DNA from: Acinetobacter pecorum
Lineage (GTDB): Bacteria; Pseudomonadota; Gammaproteobacteria; Pseudomonadales; Moraxellaceae
Assembly: GCF_014837015.1 (NCBI RefSeq)
Contig: NZ_JACSPT010000011.1
Location: forward strand, 51,614 to 115,613
Length of the DNA: 64,000 nt
Direction of reading: 5' to 3'
The notes under the pieces are model-generated. The model was not told the DNA's origin, made no database searches, and saw only the letters and a program-made list of their open reading frames with translations. Below, in pieces: positions 18,273 to 27,387 of the stretch (positions within the stretch are counted from its first letter, which is position 1; each line of letters starts with the position of its first letter). The position numbers and the translations under genes were made by a program.

Positions 18273-18995
18273 TCACTCAACCTTTAAATACATGCCATCC
18301 GCCGAGACATTATGCCCAAAACCGCAAGACATCGGATTTCTGCTATTGACCATAATCTGTTGTCCAATTTGAGCGTTAAACTGAAATTTCAAATCAATTC
18401 TGCAGTCGTCATAACGATATTGGGTATGTGTTTTGTTCAGTGGCATGCGGATTGAAAATTCTCCCATATTAGGACCATAAATCAGACTGCGTAAACCCAT
18501 ATAGAGTCCATTAAACTCAATCTGGTAGGCATTCGAAGCCTGTTTAACTTCCATCGTATTCCACTGACCAAAACCTGCATAGCGGACATATTTCCCTGCA
18601 AGACTCTTCGGTTTTTTTGGTACAGGTAACTGTTTTAGATTGAACTGGCTGGCTTTAGCATTCGGGAAAACGGAAAACCAGGCGCGTGCCCATTGCGGCT
18701 TGCCTAGCTTGGCATAACTTATACCGACATTATTAAACGCCGTGGTGATATCACGTTCAGAAAAAGCTGTACCGCCATCTTCTACATTCATCGCACAAAA
18801 GGATGACCAGGCCGCTTGTTGCTCAAATTGCGCGATGGCCTTTTGATATTGTTTCTGGTCGTAGAATTTCTTGCCATTATTTGCGTAACTTTGCACTTTG
18901 CTACAGCCTGAATACAATTCTTTCTCGAACTCTGAATCAGCAAAAGTGAGCGCGCTTAAACTTAAAAGAGCAATAGAAAATAGAGATTTGTACAT
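18273..18995 (-). CDS. Secreted hypothetical protein with TPR-like region
   Basis: A 240-residue protein from the ATG at 18995, with a clear signal peptide (MYKSLFSIALLSLSALTFA, cleavage after about residue 19). The first half reads like a tetratricopeptide-type helical repeat (YDQKQYQKAIAQFEQQAAW, then FNNVGISYAKLGKPQWARAWF). The second half is probably beta-rich. There are several Cys residues (GCSK, FCAM, DDCRI, MSCGF). No family or function is recognised. The longer reading frame up to 19142 would add an A/T-rich, unlikely N-terminus. Confidence 0.65.
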   Translation of the reverse strand: MYKSLFSIALLSLSALTFADSEFEKELYSGCSKVQSYANNGKKFYDQKQYQKAIAQFEQQAAWSSFCAMNVEDGGTAFSERDITTAFNNVGISYAKLGKPQWARAWFSVFPNAKASQFNLKQLPVPKKPKSLAGKYVRYAGFGQWNTMEVKQASNAYQIEFNGLYMGLRSLIYGPNMGEFSIRMPLNKTHTQYRYDDCRIDLKFQFNAQIGQQIMVNSRNPMSCGFGHNVSADGMYLKVE

Positions 18996-19167
18996 GGTGT
19001 TATTCGGTATGAGTTTAATTCGAATAAAACATAGCAAGCCTGTGAAGTAAATAATATCTCTGTTGTAATCCAATCCAGTAAAAATCAGATAATATGAAAG
19101 TGATAAAGACAGTGGGAGGCTGATGTTAAGAAAATAGATCAAGAGAAGAATTTAAAATAAAAGTGAA

Positions 19168-19680
19168 TTAACCCTGATCCAGATTGAGTTGTAATAGGAC
19201 CAAATCACGCCATTGCCCAAACTTCTGTCCAACTTGCGGCATATAGGCAGTTTGAACGAAACCCAGTTTTTCATGCAGGCGAATTGACGAGGTATTTTCT
19301 GAATCAATTGCGGCAACCATAATATGCAATTTCTGTACTTGAGCCTGTTCAATTAAATACTGCAATAATTTAGAACCCAGACCTTGTCCTGCATAATCCG
19401 GATTTAAAAAAATGGAATGTTCAACCGTCTGTCGAAAGCCCTGAATACTGCGAAAATGATCATAACAGGCATAACCAGCCACGACCCGATTTCGAGTATC
19501 TTCAACCACAAAAACTGGAAAATTCTGATTTTTAAGCTGCTTAAACCAGATTTTGAAATAGTTCAGATCAAAGGCTGTTCTGTTCCAGGTCGCAGTGCCA
19601 TAGAGCACTTCCTGATTATAAATCTCAAGGATGGTTTCAAGGTCACGTTCGGTCGCAGGGCGAATGTCAAAATCAGGCAT
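19168..19680 (-). CDS. GNAT-family N-acetyltransferase (phosphinothricin type)
   Basis: A 170-residue acetyl-CoA-dependent acetyltransferase. It starts with FDIRPATERDLETILEIYNQ and has the substrate-side motif YGTATWN near residue 32. The acetyl-CoA motif is AGQGLGSKLLQYLI (Q/RxxGxG/A), followed by NTSSIRLHEKLGF as in the PAT/MnaT subgroup that acylates amino acids such as methionine sulfone or phosphinothricin. The actual substrate cannot be told from sequence. Confidence 0.88.
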   Translation of the reverse strand: MPDFDIRPATERDLETILEIYNQEVLYGTATWNRTAFDLNYFKIWFKQLKNQNFPVFVVEDTRNRVVAGYACYDHFRSIQGFRQTVEHSIFLNPDYAGQGLGSKLLQYLIEQAQVQKLHIMVAAIDSENTSSIRLHEKLGFVQTAYMPQVGQKFGQWRDLVLLQLNLDQG

Positions 19681-19761
19681 ATTCTTGTTCTGTTAGGATA
19701 AAGCTGAAATTATGGTTTAAAAAAAAGCAGAACCGAAGTTCTGCTTTTGATCATACATCAA

Positions 19762-20508
19762 TTAGAAGTGATACTTCACAAGGGCACTGACATTGTTTTC
19801 GTCCGTACCTTTTACAGCATATTTGTTATTCCAGACAGAATGTTCAATACCTAGGTATAGACGGGTTTCTGGAGAGATATGTTTGCCCAGATTCCACTTG
19901 TATTGGGTGGTCCAGTTAAGCTCGCTCGCATGACCATTTTTTTCAGCAGTAGACCAGTCAAGGAATCCATCAACAAGAAAGTCTTCGGTGCCAACTTTGA
20001 AAGGAATAGCGTACACCACAGTCATTTGGTAATCGTCTTCAGAGCCTTTTTCATTATCGGCCTTGTAGAAGTTTAGCTGAGTATACTGAAAATACGGAAT
20101 TTCAAGGTCAAAGCCAACACCATACAGATAATTGTTAAAATCACTGCCAGGATAGTTAGCGCTATTGCCTTCCCATGTACCCGCAATCAATACATCTTTA
20201 ATCGGTCCAAGTTCAAGCTTTTGACCGGTGACAGCACCCAGACTCAAACGAGGTGATACTTCAAAATACGTTGCATTACCTGAGTCATTATGAGTACGGT
20301 CAGCAAAACCGAAGAAATCCCCGTAGTTCAACTTGGCAGCATATTCAAAGGTTGCAGTGGTTTGCTGGTTATCGTCACCTGCACCCGGGAAGGCATAGTG
20401 TTCACCATAAAGACCAGTAATGCTGAAGTCCTGCCATACAGGTTTTGCTTGAGCAAATACTGCAGTTGAAGCCAATGCACAAAGTGCTGCGAGTTGTGTA
20501 AATTTCAT
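19762..20508 (-). CDS. Tsx-like nucleoside-specific outer-membrane channel
   Basis: A 248-residue outer-membrane protein with a signal peptide ending QAKP near residue 23. Alternating amphipathic strands follow, and the C-terminal strand ends in Phe (LVKYHF), as beta-barrel assembly requires. The sequence WQDFSITGLYGEHY and the overall length fit the Tsx/OmpK family, which passes nucleosides. The closest family assignment is Channel_Tsx, from pattern recognition. The gene is monocistronic, with a long gene-free region upstream. Confidence 0.78.
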   Translation of the reverse strand: MKFTQLAALCALASTAVFAQAKPVWQDFSITGLYGEHYAFPGAGDDNQQTTATFEYAAKLNYGDFFGFADRTHNDSGNATYFEVSPRLSLGAVTGQKLELGPIKDVLIAGTWEGNSANYPGSDFNNYLYGVGFDLEIPYFQYTQLNFYKADNEKGSEDDYQMTVVYAIPFKVGTEDFLVDGFLDWSTAEKNGHASELNWTTQYKWNLGKHISPETRLYLGIEHSVWNNKYAVKGTDENNVSALVKYHF

Positions 20509-21504
20509 TTAAATCTCTCCCCCAAGAAAGCAGAATAAGCATACAGATTAATAAGTAAAAATAAAGTTAAAATTGCGGATCTAGCCAAAATATTCAGGGA
20601 GTCATGACCGCGGAGGAATCAGTCTTATTACTGCTATTCCGGTCTGAATTTTCTAAGTCTTTATTTTAAAAAGTCGAAAAAGAGTGATCTTTGTTTGCTT
20701 GTTAAGACGGCAAAACATTATTTATCTATAAATAAGCATAGAAAATCCAGTAGGTATAAGAGGGTTATCTTGGTTTTAAATTGTTAAAAATAATAGGATT
20801 TTTATCATAAAATATTATTTTCAGGTAAGAGCAGATGAAAAGAACTCATGGCTTGGTACTTACAATCTTGAAGGTATTGCTCTTTTAGATTTTATTCACC
20901 ATTGATGTCATAAAACCGGGTCTAAAATTTTAGATTATTGGTTACTTGTCCAGCTTTATTCAGATAAAAAAGTATCTGGATTGTTTAATCTTGCTGCTTA
21001 AACAGCCAAAACTAAGCTTTTTGCAAAGCTGTTTCTGCTACGGCACACTAGAATGAAAAAATAATCTGCTTATCCGTAGTGATTCTAAATACAAAATCTA
21101 TTATTTTTAATAATTTGCTCTCATTTTGTATTCTTGGGGATAATGGGCGGCTGCAAGTTATAAGCAGATTTTATAATGAAGAGTTCAATACCCAGTCACA
21201 TAAATAATATTGCAACTACACCATAACTCATCAGTTGTTTTTAACTCGGTAAGTACTTGTCACAATCAATTATTCTTTTGCTAAAAATCCAAAATACCAC
21301 TTGCATATTTTCCAGATAGGGCCGATATTCTAGATATAAGGACACGATTCTGCAGACTCAAAAAATGTGTTCATCATTCAAAGTGGAGGTTAGAAGTCCA
21401 GTCATTTGGAGATGTAAAATGCAATGTGAAACAGCAAGTTAAGAGCGTGCCAAGATAAAGAATTTTGCACTAAAAAAGTTACAAAGATTCGAGGGTGGTA
21501 ATTT
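20509..21504. other. 996-bp gene-free region with many hairpins
   Basis: No supportable ORF on either strand. It is A/T-rich and contains the divergent promoters of the Tsx-like and HPF genes. It also contains a palindrome TCTAAAATTTTAGA (20921-20934), hairpins CAGATA-aaaaag-TATCTG and AGCTTT-ttgc-AAAGCT, and the nested inverted repeats listed separately. Confidence 0.6.
21063..21170. repeat. Nested inverted repeats upstream of the HPF gene
   Basis: The outer arms AATCTGCTTAT (21063-21073) and ATAAGCAGATT (21160-21170) are perfect over 11 bases. Inside lie AATACAAAAT (21088-21097) and ATTTTGTATT (21123-21132), perfect over 10 bases. In the centre is TTATT-ttt-AATAA. The whole can fold as one long interrupted hairpin. 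A competing pair CTACGG/CCGTAG joins 21038-21043 with 21074-21079. Confidence 0.6.
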
Positions 21505-21870
21505 ATGAATATTGAAATCCGTACAGATAAGCACATTCAGAATAGCGATCGTTTAATTGAGTATGTACGTGCAGAATTGAATCAGGAATTCCAGCGCCAC
21601 AGCGAACGTATTACCCATTTTTCAGTCCATCTTAGTGATGAAAATGGCGCCAAAGGCGGTGAAGACGATATTCGCTGCATGATTGAAGCACGGCCTGCAG
21701 GATTGAAACCAGTAGTGGTCAATCATCGTGCACCGAGTGTAGCGACTGCGATTAGTGGTGCTATTGACCGGCTGAAACGCAGTCTGGAGCATGTTATCGA
21801 GAAAAATGATGACCCTCGTGCAGGTACACTGGAACTTGCAGATACGGATACAGTAGATACAGAAAACTGA
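21505..21870 (+). CDS. HPF/RaiA-family ribosome-associated factor
   Basis: A 121-residue protein of the ribosome hibernation/RaiA fold. It opens MNIEIRTDKHIQNSDRL, and a beta-strand follows with the ARPAGLKPVVV region. The ending helix AISGAIDRLKRSLEHVIEK is typical of these dimerisation or stalling factors. It has no long C-terminal extension, so it is a short form. Members bind the 30S A/P sites and stop translation in stationary phase. Whether this copy is a true HPF or a divergent paralogue cannot be decided here. A terminator follows. Confidence 0.82.
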   Translation: MNIEIRTDKHIQNSDRLIEYVRAELNQEFQRHSERITHFSVHLSDENGAKGGEDDIRCMIEARPAGLKPVVVNHRAPSVATAISGAIDRLKRSLEHVIEKNDDPRAGTLELADTDTVDTEN

Positions 21871-21885
21871 TTTCGGAACGATTTG

Positions 21886-21909
21886 AAAAGAGCCCTGCGG
21901 GGCTTTTTT
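21886..21909 (+). terminator. Terminator of the HPF-family gene
   Basis: AGCCC-tgc-GGGGCT stem flanked by AAAAG and TTTTTT, directly after the stop codon. Confidence 0.88.
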
Positions 21910-22000
21910 CATATTAAAACCAAAATATACTTGCTGGAAATACAACAAAAGCCTCTTTATTCGGCATAATAGTCGAAAACGAATTAAAGTGAGTTCCATC

Positions 22001-22543
22001 ATGTTAACTGCGCAACAACAGCTTTTTGTGCAAGCACTCGAAGAATTGAATCTGGAACAGGTCAAACAGCTGCTGGCAGGTGGACTCAATCCAAATTTTG
22101 TAGATCATGACAAAGGTCCGGTGATTTCGGTCTGGTCGGATGGCCTGTTTAAATGGTGGGAAGAGGTGTGCGAGTTGTATGAAGCCGGCACCCCACTTTC
22201 AGAAGATGAAAAGCAGGCACGTTTACAAGTGCATTTACAGATTCTGGAAGAGCTGATCCAGGCCAAAGTAAATCTGCATCTCTGGGATGCTGAAGAAATT
22301 TATGGTCCGCTTTGGGATGCTGCAAGTGCCGCATGTGCACCTGCCGTACAGCGTTTACTTGATGAAAAAGTAGATCCGAATAGCAAAGATGAAGATGGCA
22401 TGACAATTTTATCTTCAATTAGTGACCTGTTCTTTGACTGTGATTTTGATGAAATTAACTGGTCAGAAGCCCTGCAAGAAGAAAAACAGACGCTCGAACT
22501 ACTTCGTAGTCATGGCGCAAAAATGACCAAAGAGCTTGGTTAA
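22001..22543 (+). CDS. Ankyrin-repeat-like protein
   Basis: An acidic cytoplasmic protein of 180 residues with two ankyrin-like stretches: LEQVKQLLAGGLNPNFVDHD near residue 17, and VQRLLDEKVDPNSKDEDGMT near residue 115. No other domain is seen. Ankyrin repeats bind other proteins and the partner is unknown. The ATG at 22001 follows AAAGTGAG, and an in-frame GTG at 21989 is less likely. Confidence 0.65.
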   Translation: MLTAQQQLFVQALEELNLEQVKQLLAGGLNPNFVDHDKGPVISVWSDGLFKWWEEVCELYEAGTPLSEDEKQARLQVHLQILEELIQAKVNLHLWDAEEIYGPLWDAASAACAPAVQRLLDEKVDPNSKDEDGMTILSSISDLFFDCDFDEINWSEALQEEKQTLELLRSHGAKMTKELG

Positions 22544-22568
22544 ATACATTTTATAAAAGAGCCTGGAT

Positions 22569-23324
22569 ATGACAACATTAAGAATTTTGGGTCTGATAGC
22601 ACTGGCGAGTTGTAGTGCCCAAATTTTCGCAGCTGATTTTGAATTTGACCGGCCTGGTGAAGGTCTCGGTACCGGCATCACTCCCGTAGGAAAGGTAGCC
22701 TGGGAACAGGGATTGCCCACAGTTCAGTATAGCGATTCAGGCGAGCAGACGATTACCAGACTTAATGCAGATATGTTGTTACGTACCGGGATTGCCAAGG
22801 ATTTAGAACTACGTCTGGGCTGGGATGGTCCTGGATGGAAGCAAGTAAAATCCAATGGTCAGACCGATGACGAAGACGGCTTGGGTGATATCAGTATCGG
22901 TCTAAAAAAAGCCATTGATCTGGATGATGACAAACTGAGTATGGCCTTGCTGGCTGAAGCAATTATTGCGACAGGCAATGCCGGTTTTAGTAATGAAGAG
23001 GATATTTACAGCCTCAGTTCTGCAGTTTCTTATCAGTATAATGAGTTGGTAAGCACAGCAATCACCATGCGTTATGAATGGCAGGACAGTCACTGGGCAG
23101 TTGTGGCAGTTCCATCTTTAGGCTACCAGATTAAAGATCGCTGGTCAGGCTATTCTGAACTGGTTTACCGTAAGGCTGAAGGAGTCAATAATGAATACGC
23201 GCTTGGCACTGGAGTGATGTATGCATTAAACGATCGTGTCCAGTTGGACGCCAGTGTAGGTGTAGATCTGAATGGTATAGATCGAAGCTACTTCTCAGGC
23301 CTAGGCTTATCTGTCCTGTTCTAA
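22569..23324 (+). CDS. Outer-membrane transporter-like protein (MetA-deg type)
   Basis: A 251-residue protein with a signal peptide (cleavage after IFAADF, about residue 22). The mature part is a beta-barrel: alternating strands, the stretch DDEDGLGDISIGLKK typical of the phenol_MetA_deg/transporter family, and a C-terminal Phe (LGLSVLF). Its function is unknown. It starts 26 bases after the ankyrin-like gene, and dsbD follows after 17 bases, so the three may be one transcript. Confidence 0.72.
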   Translation: MTTLRILGLIALASCSAQIFAADFEFDRPGEGLGTGITPVGKVAWEQGLPTVQYSDSGEQTITRLNADMLLRTGIAKDLELRLGWDGPGWKQVKSNGQTDDEDGLGDISIGLKKAIDLDDDKLSMALLAEAIIATGNAGFSNEEDIYSLSSAVSYQYNELVSTAITMRYEWQDSHWAVVAVPSLGYQIKDRWSGYSELVYRKAEGVNNEYALGTGVMYALNDRVQLDASVGVDLNGIDRSYFSGLGLSVLF

Positions 23325-23340
23325 GCGGTTTAGTTTACAG

Positions 23341-25182
23341 ATGATCAAATACTCGCAGTTTCCGGTCTGGGGGAAAGTACTTGTCCCGCTCATTTTAGGC
23401 TGCTCTGTATTCAGTAGTCCTGCTCAGGCGGAAACGGCATTGTTGTCTGCCGAGCAGGCTTTTCCGTTAACTGTGATCTCCACCAGTCAGCAGCAGGCTG
23501 AACTGAGCTGGCAGATTCCAGACAATTATTATCTGTATCAGCATAAAATTGAAGTGCGGCAGGGCAATCAGGCATTAGTGCTTGAATTGCCGCCAGCTGA
23601 AGATTTATATGATGACAACTATGGGCATACCCAGGTTTATTACCAGCAGTTAAAGTTTCAGGTTCCGACCCAGGCGGGGCAATCCTATCAGGTCAGTTGG
23701 CAGGGCTGTGCTAAAGACCGGATCTGTTATCCGCCACAAACCATCCAGTTCAAGACCGATTTATCTGGTCTGGTACAATTTGAAGCAGCCGGATCAGGAA
23801 CAAAACGTTTACTTGATTTGAATAGCGCCTCACCGCAACAAAATACCCTGTTTAATACAGCAGGTTCCTCAGAGTCTGCTGTAGATAACCTCTCCGCATC
23901 AGACTGGCAAACCGGACCCTATGCAGCACAAGACCAAAAATGGTCAGCCCAGCTGCTTGAACGCTCTTTAGGTTATGGGCTTTTGCTGTTCTTTGGTTTG
24001 GGAATATTACTGGCTTTTACCCCATGTTCCTTGCCGATGCTGCCGATTCTGACGTCGCTGATTGTACGAGACAGCAAAGGTCTGAAAGCCTGGATGATTG
24101 CACTGACTTTCGTCAGCAGTATGGCTGCTGTCTATGCGGTACTTGGCTTAATTGCATCTTCAGCCGGCCTGAACTTCCAGCGCTGGTTGCAGCAACCCGC
24201 CACCTTGATCGGATTTAGTCTGCTATTTGTCCTGTTTGCCCTGAATCTGTTTGGCCTGTTTGAAATCAAACTGCCACAACGTCTGGTTCATCGTCTGGAC
24301 CGGGCACAGGCCATGCAGCAGGGAGGTAGTCTGGTCAGTGCGGGTATTATGGGAGTGATTTCGGCACTCCTGGTCGGACCCTGCATGACTGCACCGCTGG
24401 CAGGTGCATTGTTGTTTATTTCCCAGACCCAAAGTCAGTGGCAGGGAGCTCTGCTACTGTTTACCCTGGGTTTCGGAATGGGCACACCTTTACTACTGGC
24501 CAGTATTCTGGGGGCGCGGATTCTACCGAAAGCCGGGCACTGGATGAACCAGATTAAAGTGCTCTTTGCCTTTATCATGCTGGCGCTGGCGCTGTATTTT
24601 ATTCGGCCGCTGATTTCAGAAGCTGTTTTACAGTGGTTATCCCTAGCTTTGGGCATGGCCTTTGTTGCCTATGTGCTATTCCGGATTTTCTGGCATCGTA
24701 CTGGTCTAAGATGGCTGTATATCCTGTGTCTGGCATTGGCCGTGCCTTATATTGCTTATAGCCAATATCAGCACAGTCAGCGGTTTTTTGTGGAGCAGGC
24801 GAGTACAGAAGCCAAGTGGCATGTGGCCCGTAATGCGGCAGAATTTCAGCAGATTTTGGCCAAGGTCCCACAAGGACAAAAGGTCATTATTGATGTCTAT
24901 GCCGACTGGTGTGTCGCCTGTCAGCCGATCGAACACCGGATTTTAAAATCTGCAGCGGTACAGCAGGCCCTTGCGCCATATTTCCTGATCAAGCTGGATT
25001 TAAGCCAATATAATGCTTCTCATCAAGCACTGTTAAATCAATGGGAAATTCTTGGACCGCCGACGTATTTATTCTTGAATGCGCAGCAGCAGGAAATCCG
25101 GGGGTTGCGATTGACTGGTGCATTTAGCGAAGCTGAATTGCTGGCCCAGTTGCAAAGTTTGGCGCAAAGCGAAAAGCCTTAG
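23341..25182 (+). CDS. dsbD: Thiol:disulfide interchange protein DsbD
   Basis: Moves electrons from cytoplasmic thioredoxin to periplasmic reductases. The 613-residue protein has a signal peptide and an N-terminal DsbDalpha domain with Cys pair GCAKDRICYPP. The eight-helix membrane domain carries its redox Cys residues in FTPCSLPMLPIL and VGPCMTAPLAGA. The C-terminal thioredoxin-like domain has DWCVACQ near residue 523. All six expected cysteines are present. dsbB, the oxidising counterpart, lies about 16 kb away. Confidence 0.96.
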   Translation: MIKYSQFPVWGKVLVPLILGCSVFSSPAQAETALLSAEQAFPLTVISTSQQQAELSWQIPDNYYLYQHKIEVRQGNQALVLELPPAEDLYDDNYGHTQVYYQQLKFQVPTQAGQSYQVSWQGCAKDRICYPPQTIQFKTDLSGLVQFEAAGSGTKRLLDLNSASPQQNTLFNTAGSSESAVDNLSASDWQTGPYAAQDQKWSAQLLERSLGYGLLLFFGLGILLAFTPCSLPMLPILTSLIVRDSKGLKAWMIALTFVSSMAAVYAVLGLIASSAGLNFQRWLQQPATLIGFSLLFVLFALNLFGLFEIKLPQRLVHRLDRAQAMQQGGSLVSAGIMGVISALLVGPCMTAPLAGALLFISQTQSQWQGALLLFTLGFGMGTPLLLASILGARILPKAGHWMNQIKVLFAFIMLALALYFIRPLISEAVLQWLSLALGMAFVAYVLFRIFWHRTGLRWLYILCLALAVPYIAYSQYQHSQRFFVEQASTEAKWHVARNAAEFQQILAKVPQGQKVIIDVYADWCVACQPIEHRILKSAAVQQALAPYFLIKLDLSQYNASHQALLNQWEILGPPTYLFLNAQQQEIRGLRLTGAFSEAELLAQLQSLAQSEKP

Positions 25183-25211
25183 TATTCAATATTATCCAGA
25201 AATTGGGCTGT

Positions 25212-26408
25212 TTAGGAAACTTGCATCTGGGCAGTCAATGGCTCAACATAGGCTTTGACCAGATTACGTCCATCCGCTTTAGCCTGATAAAGTGCCTGAT
25301 CGGCCTGACTCAATAATTGTTGTGGGCGTAAATCAGCTGTCGAAATGGCAATCCCGAAACTGGCCGTGACCGGAATCAACTCACCCTCATCACTGAAAAT
25401 CTGCAATTGCTGAATGGCAATGCGGCAGCGTTCAGCCACTTGTTCGGCTTTTTCCAGACTGGTATTTTTAAGCACCAGAATAAATTCTTCCCCGCCAAAA
25501 CGGCCGACCACATCACTTTCACGCAATTGCTGGTTCAGCACGGCGCTCACTTCTACCAGGGTTTCATCACCCTTATGATGGCCAAAATGGTCATTAATCT
25601 TCTTGAAATGATCCAGATCCAGCAACACCAGGGCATAATTGGGAGTCGCTGCGGCATTCAGTTTGTCCAGACACTGATTGATGCTACGACGGTTAAACAG
25701 GTTGGTAAGCGGATCGATCTGGCTCAGCTGTTTGATCAGCTGCTCGCGATGCCGCCACTGACTGAGCAGAATCTCGAATAATACCATGCAGACGGCCAGA
25801 ATTGGCAAAATGAAATACAGCATCGATAACAGCCAGAAACCATTATAGAAAAGCTCGCCATCGAGATTAAATAGCGGTGAATAAGGCAATTGATGGCTGA
25901 AACTTAAATAGGCACATCCGCCTAGGAAAATGGATGCTGGAATCAGCATGCTATAGACCAGTGTGCGATGGAACAGCACCAGTCCCACCATAATTAAACA
26001 GACATAGGAGGTCGTGGCCACAGGGCTGATCACCCCGACGAGATAGGCGTCACGACACAACGAGATAACAAAAGTACCCACTGCCATGTAGGGCAGATAA
26101 CGTTCAATCAGCTGATTCCCCTGAAATTTATAACAGGGAAAAATCAGGAGAAATAGAATTACCAGAAAGCTGCTGTTCAGAGTAATTTGTGTATAGACCC
26201 GTTCTAGATGAACATATTGCCAATATTCGGGATTTAATAACACGAAAATATCCCAGCCGAGCCAGGTCAGATGTACTCCGCATCCCAATGCCAGCATCAG
26301 GATGCACTTTTTTAGAATACTCCAGTTCATCACGACTTCATCTTCGACCAGATATTTCGTGATTTTATGCTTCAGTATTTTTTCTGGTACAGGCGATATT
26401 CGCTTCAT
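25212..26408 (-). CDS. Membrane-bound diguanylate cyclase
   Basis: A 398-residue protein that should make cyclic di-GMP from two GTP. Six or more hydrophobic segments occupy about residues 28-220, and a C-terminal GGDEF domain follows. The active-site motif is GGEEF near residue 302, a functional variant. The inhibitory I-site RESD stands five residues before it, as in product-inhibited enzymes. LLDLDHFKKINDHFGH and SQADQALYQAKADGRN are the other conserved parts. There is no EAL domain. The signal sensed by the membrane part is unknown. Confidence 0.93.
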   Translation of the reverse strand: MKRISPVPEKILKHKITKYLVEDEVVMNWSILKKCILMLALGCGVHLTWLGWDIFVLLNPEYWQYVHLERVYTQITLNSSFLVILFLLIFPCYKFQGNQLIERYLPYMAVGTFVISLCRDAYLVGVISPVATTSYVCLIMVGLVLFHRTLVYSMLIPASIFLGGCAYLSFSHQLPYSPLFNLDGELFYNGFWLLSMLYFILPILAVCMVLFEILLSQWRHREQLIKQLSQIDPLTNLFNRRSINQCLDKLNAAATPNYALVLLDLDHFKKINDHFGHHKGDETLVEVSAVLNQQLRESDVVGRFGGEEFILVLKNTSLEKAEQVAERCRIAIQQLQIFSDEGELIPVTASFGIAISTADLRPQQLLSQADQALYQAKADGRNLVKAYVEPLTAQMQVS

Positions 26409-26752
26409 GGTCCCGGCCTGATTTTAATTGCTATGGCAGTTTTTTTTAAGACTTATCGGATATTTATGGCGTTATTTACATAAGATAACATAAGTTGGAG
26501 TACTTGATAAACAACAATATTTAATCCAGTTTGGTTATTTTTATATCTGGTTTGGTGGGCTTTAGCCTGTGATGCAGGCGCTCAGTGCTATGTCAAAGCA
26601 TCCTTAATTAAAAATCGGAGAGCTTAAGCAGTATACAGTTTTGTTCTAAATTCAGGATGATGTGTTTTATTGGTGCTAATTATTTCATTATGACGAATAT
26701 TTAAAATAGCTGGATTAATTATCCAATAGAACCGTAAAGAAAGAGCCATATC
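26409..26752. other. Gene-free stretch between the cyclase and azoR genes
   Basis: 344 A/T-rich bases that should hold the divergent promoters of the diguanylate cyclase and azoR. No ORF, strong hairpin or recognised operator was seen. Confidence 0.6.
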
Positions 26753-27322
26753 ATGAAAGTTTTACAGATAGATTCCAGTATTTTAGGAGAAGCCTCAATT
26801 TCGCGTCAGTTGACGCAGGCTGTGGTAGAGCAATTACAGCAAAAATATGCTGAGGCAATTGAAGTTGACTATCTGGATCTGGCTGCACAGCCCATTCCAC
26901 ATCTGAATGCTGAGATTTTAATGGGTCAAAATGCAGAACAGACCGCCTTGGGTGACAAAATTTTAGAGCAATATTTGCAGGCTGATATCGTGGTCATTGG
27001 TGCCGCGATGTATAACTTTGGTTTACCCTCGACTTTAAAGGCCTGGATTGATCGGATCTGTGTCGCAGGACGTACCTTTAAATACACCGAACAAGGTCCT
27101 GTGGGGCTGGCGGGAAATAAGAAAGTATATATTGCCAGTAGCCGTGGTGGTGTTTATGGTGAGCAGAGCCCGGCTGATTTTCAGGAAGCTTTCCTGAAAA
27201 CCGTATTTAACTTTACTGGTGTGACGGATATTGAAGTGATTCGTGCCGAAGGTGTTAACATGGGCGAAACTGCCAAAGCACAAGCCCTGCAAAGTGCATT
27301 ACAGCAGGTTCAGGCTATTTAA
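26753..27322 (+). CDS. azoR: FMN-dependent NADH:quinone/azo oxidoreductase
   Basis: A flavodoxin-fold reductase of 189 residues. It starts MKVLQIDSSILGEASISRQL, where the phosphate of FMN binds. AAMYNFGLPSTLKAWIDRI (about residues 84-102) and ASSRGGVYGE are the other family motifs of AzoR. The enzyme reduces quinones and azo compounds with NADH. It is slightly shorter than E. coli AzoR but appears complete. A terminator shared with the convergent esterase gene follows. Confidence 0.9.
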   Translation: MKVLQIDSSILGEASISRQLTQAVVEQLQQKYAEAIEVDYLDLAAQPIPHLNAEILMGQNAEQTALGDKILEQYLQADIVVIGAAMYNFGLPSTLKAWIDRICVAGRTFKYTEQGPVGLAGNKKVYIASSRGGVYGEQSPADFQEAFLKTVFNFTGVTDIEVIRAEGVNMGETAKAQALQSALQQVQAI

Positions 27323-27346
27323 GACTTAGCCCTTTCCTTTCTGAAT

Positions 27347-27371
27347 AAAGTCAGCTGCGGCTGACTTTTTT
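27347..27371. terminator. Terminator between azoR and the esterase gene
   Basis: AAAGTCAGC-tgcg-GCTGACTTT followed by TT on the plus strand. The minus-strand tail is weaker, so it mainly serves azoR. Confidence 0.88.
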
Positions 27372-27387
27372 ACATATTGAATTATAT

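Noticed and set aside
25480..25510. GGEEF instead of GGDEF, suggesting an inactive cyclase
   Set aside because: GGEEF is a known active variant, and the I-site RxxD is intact at the correct spacing.
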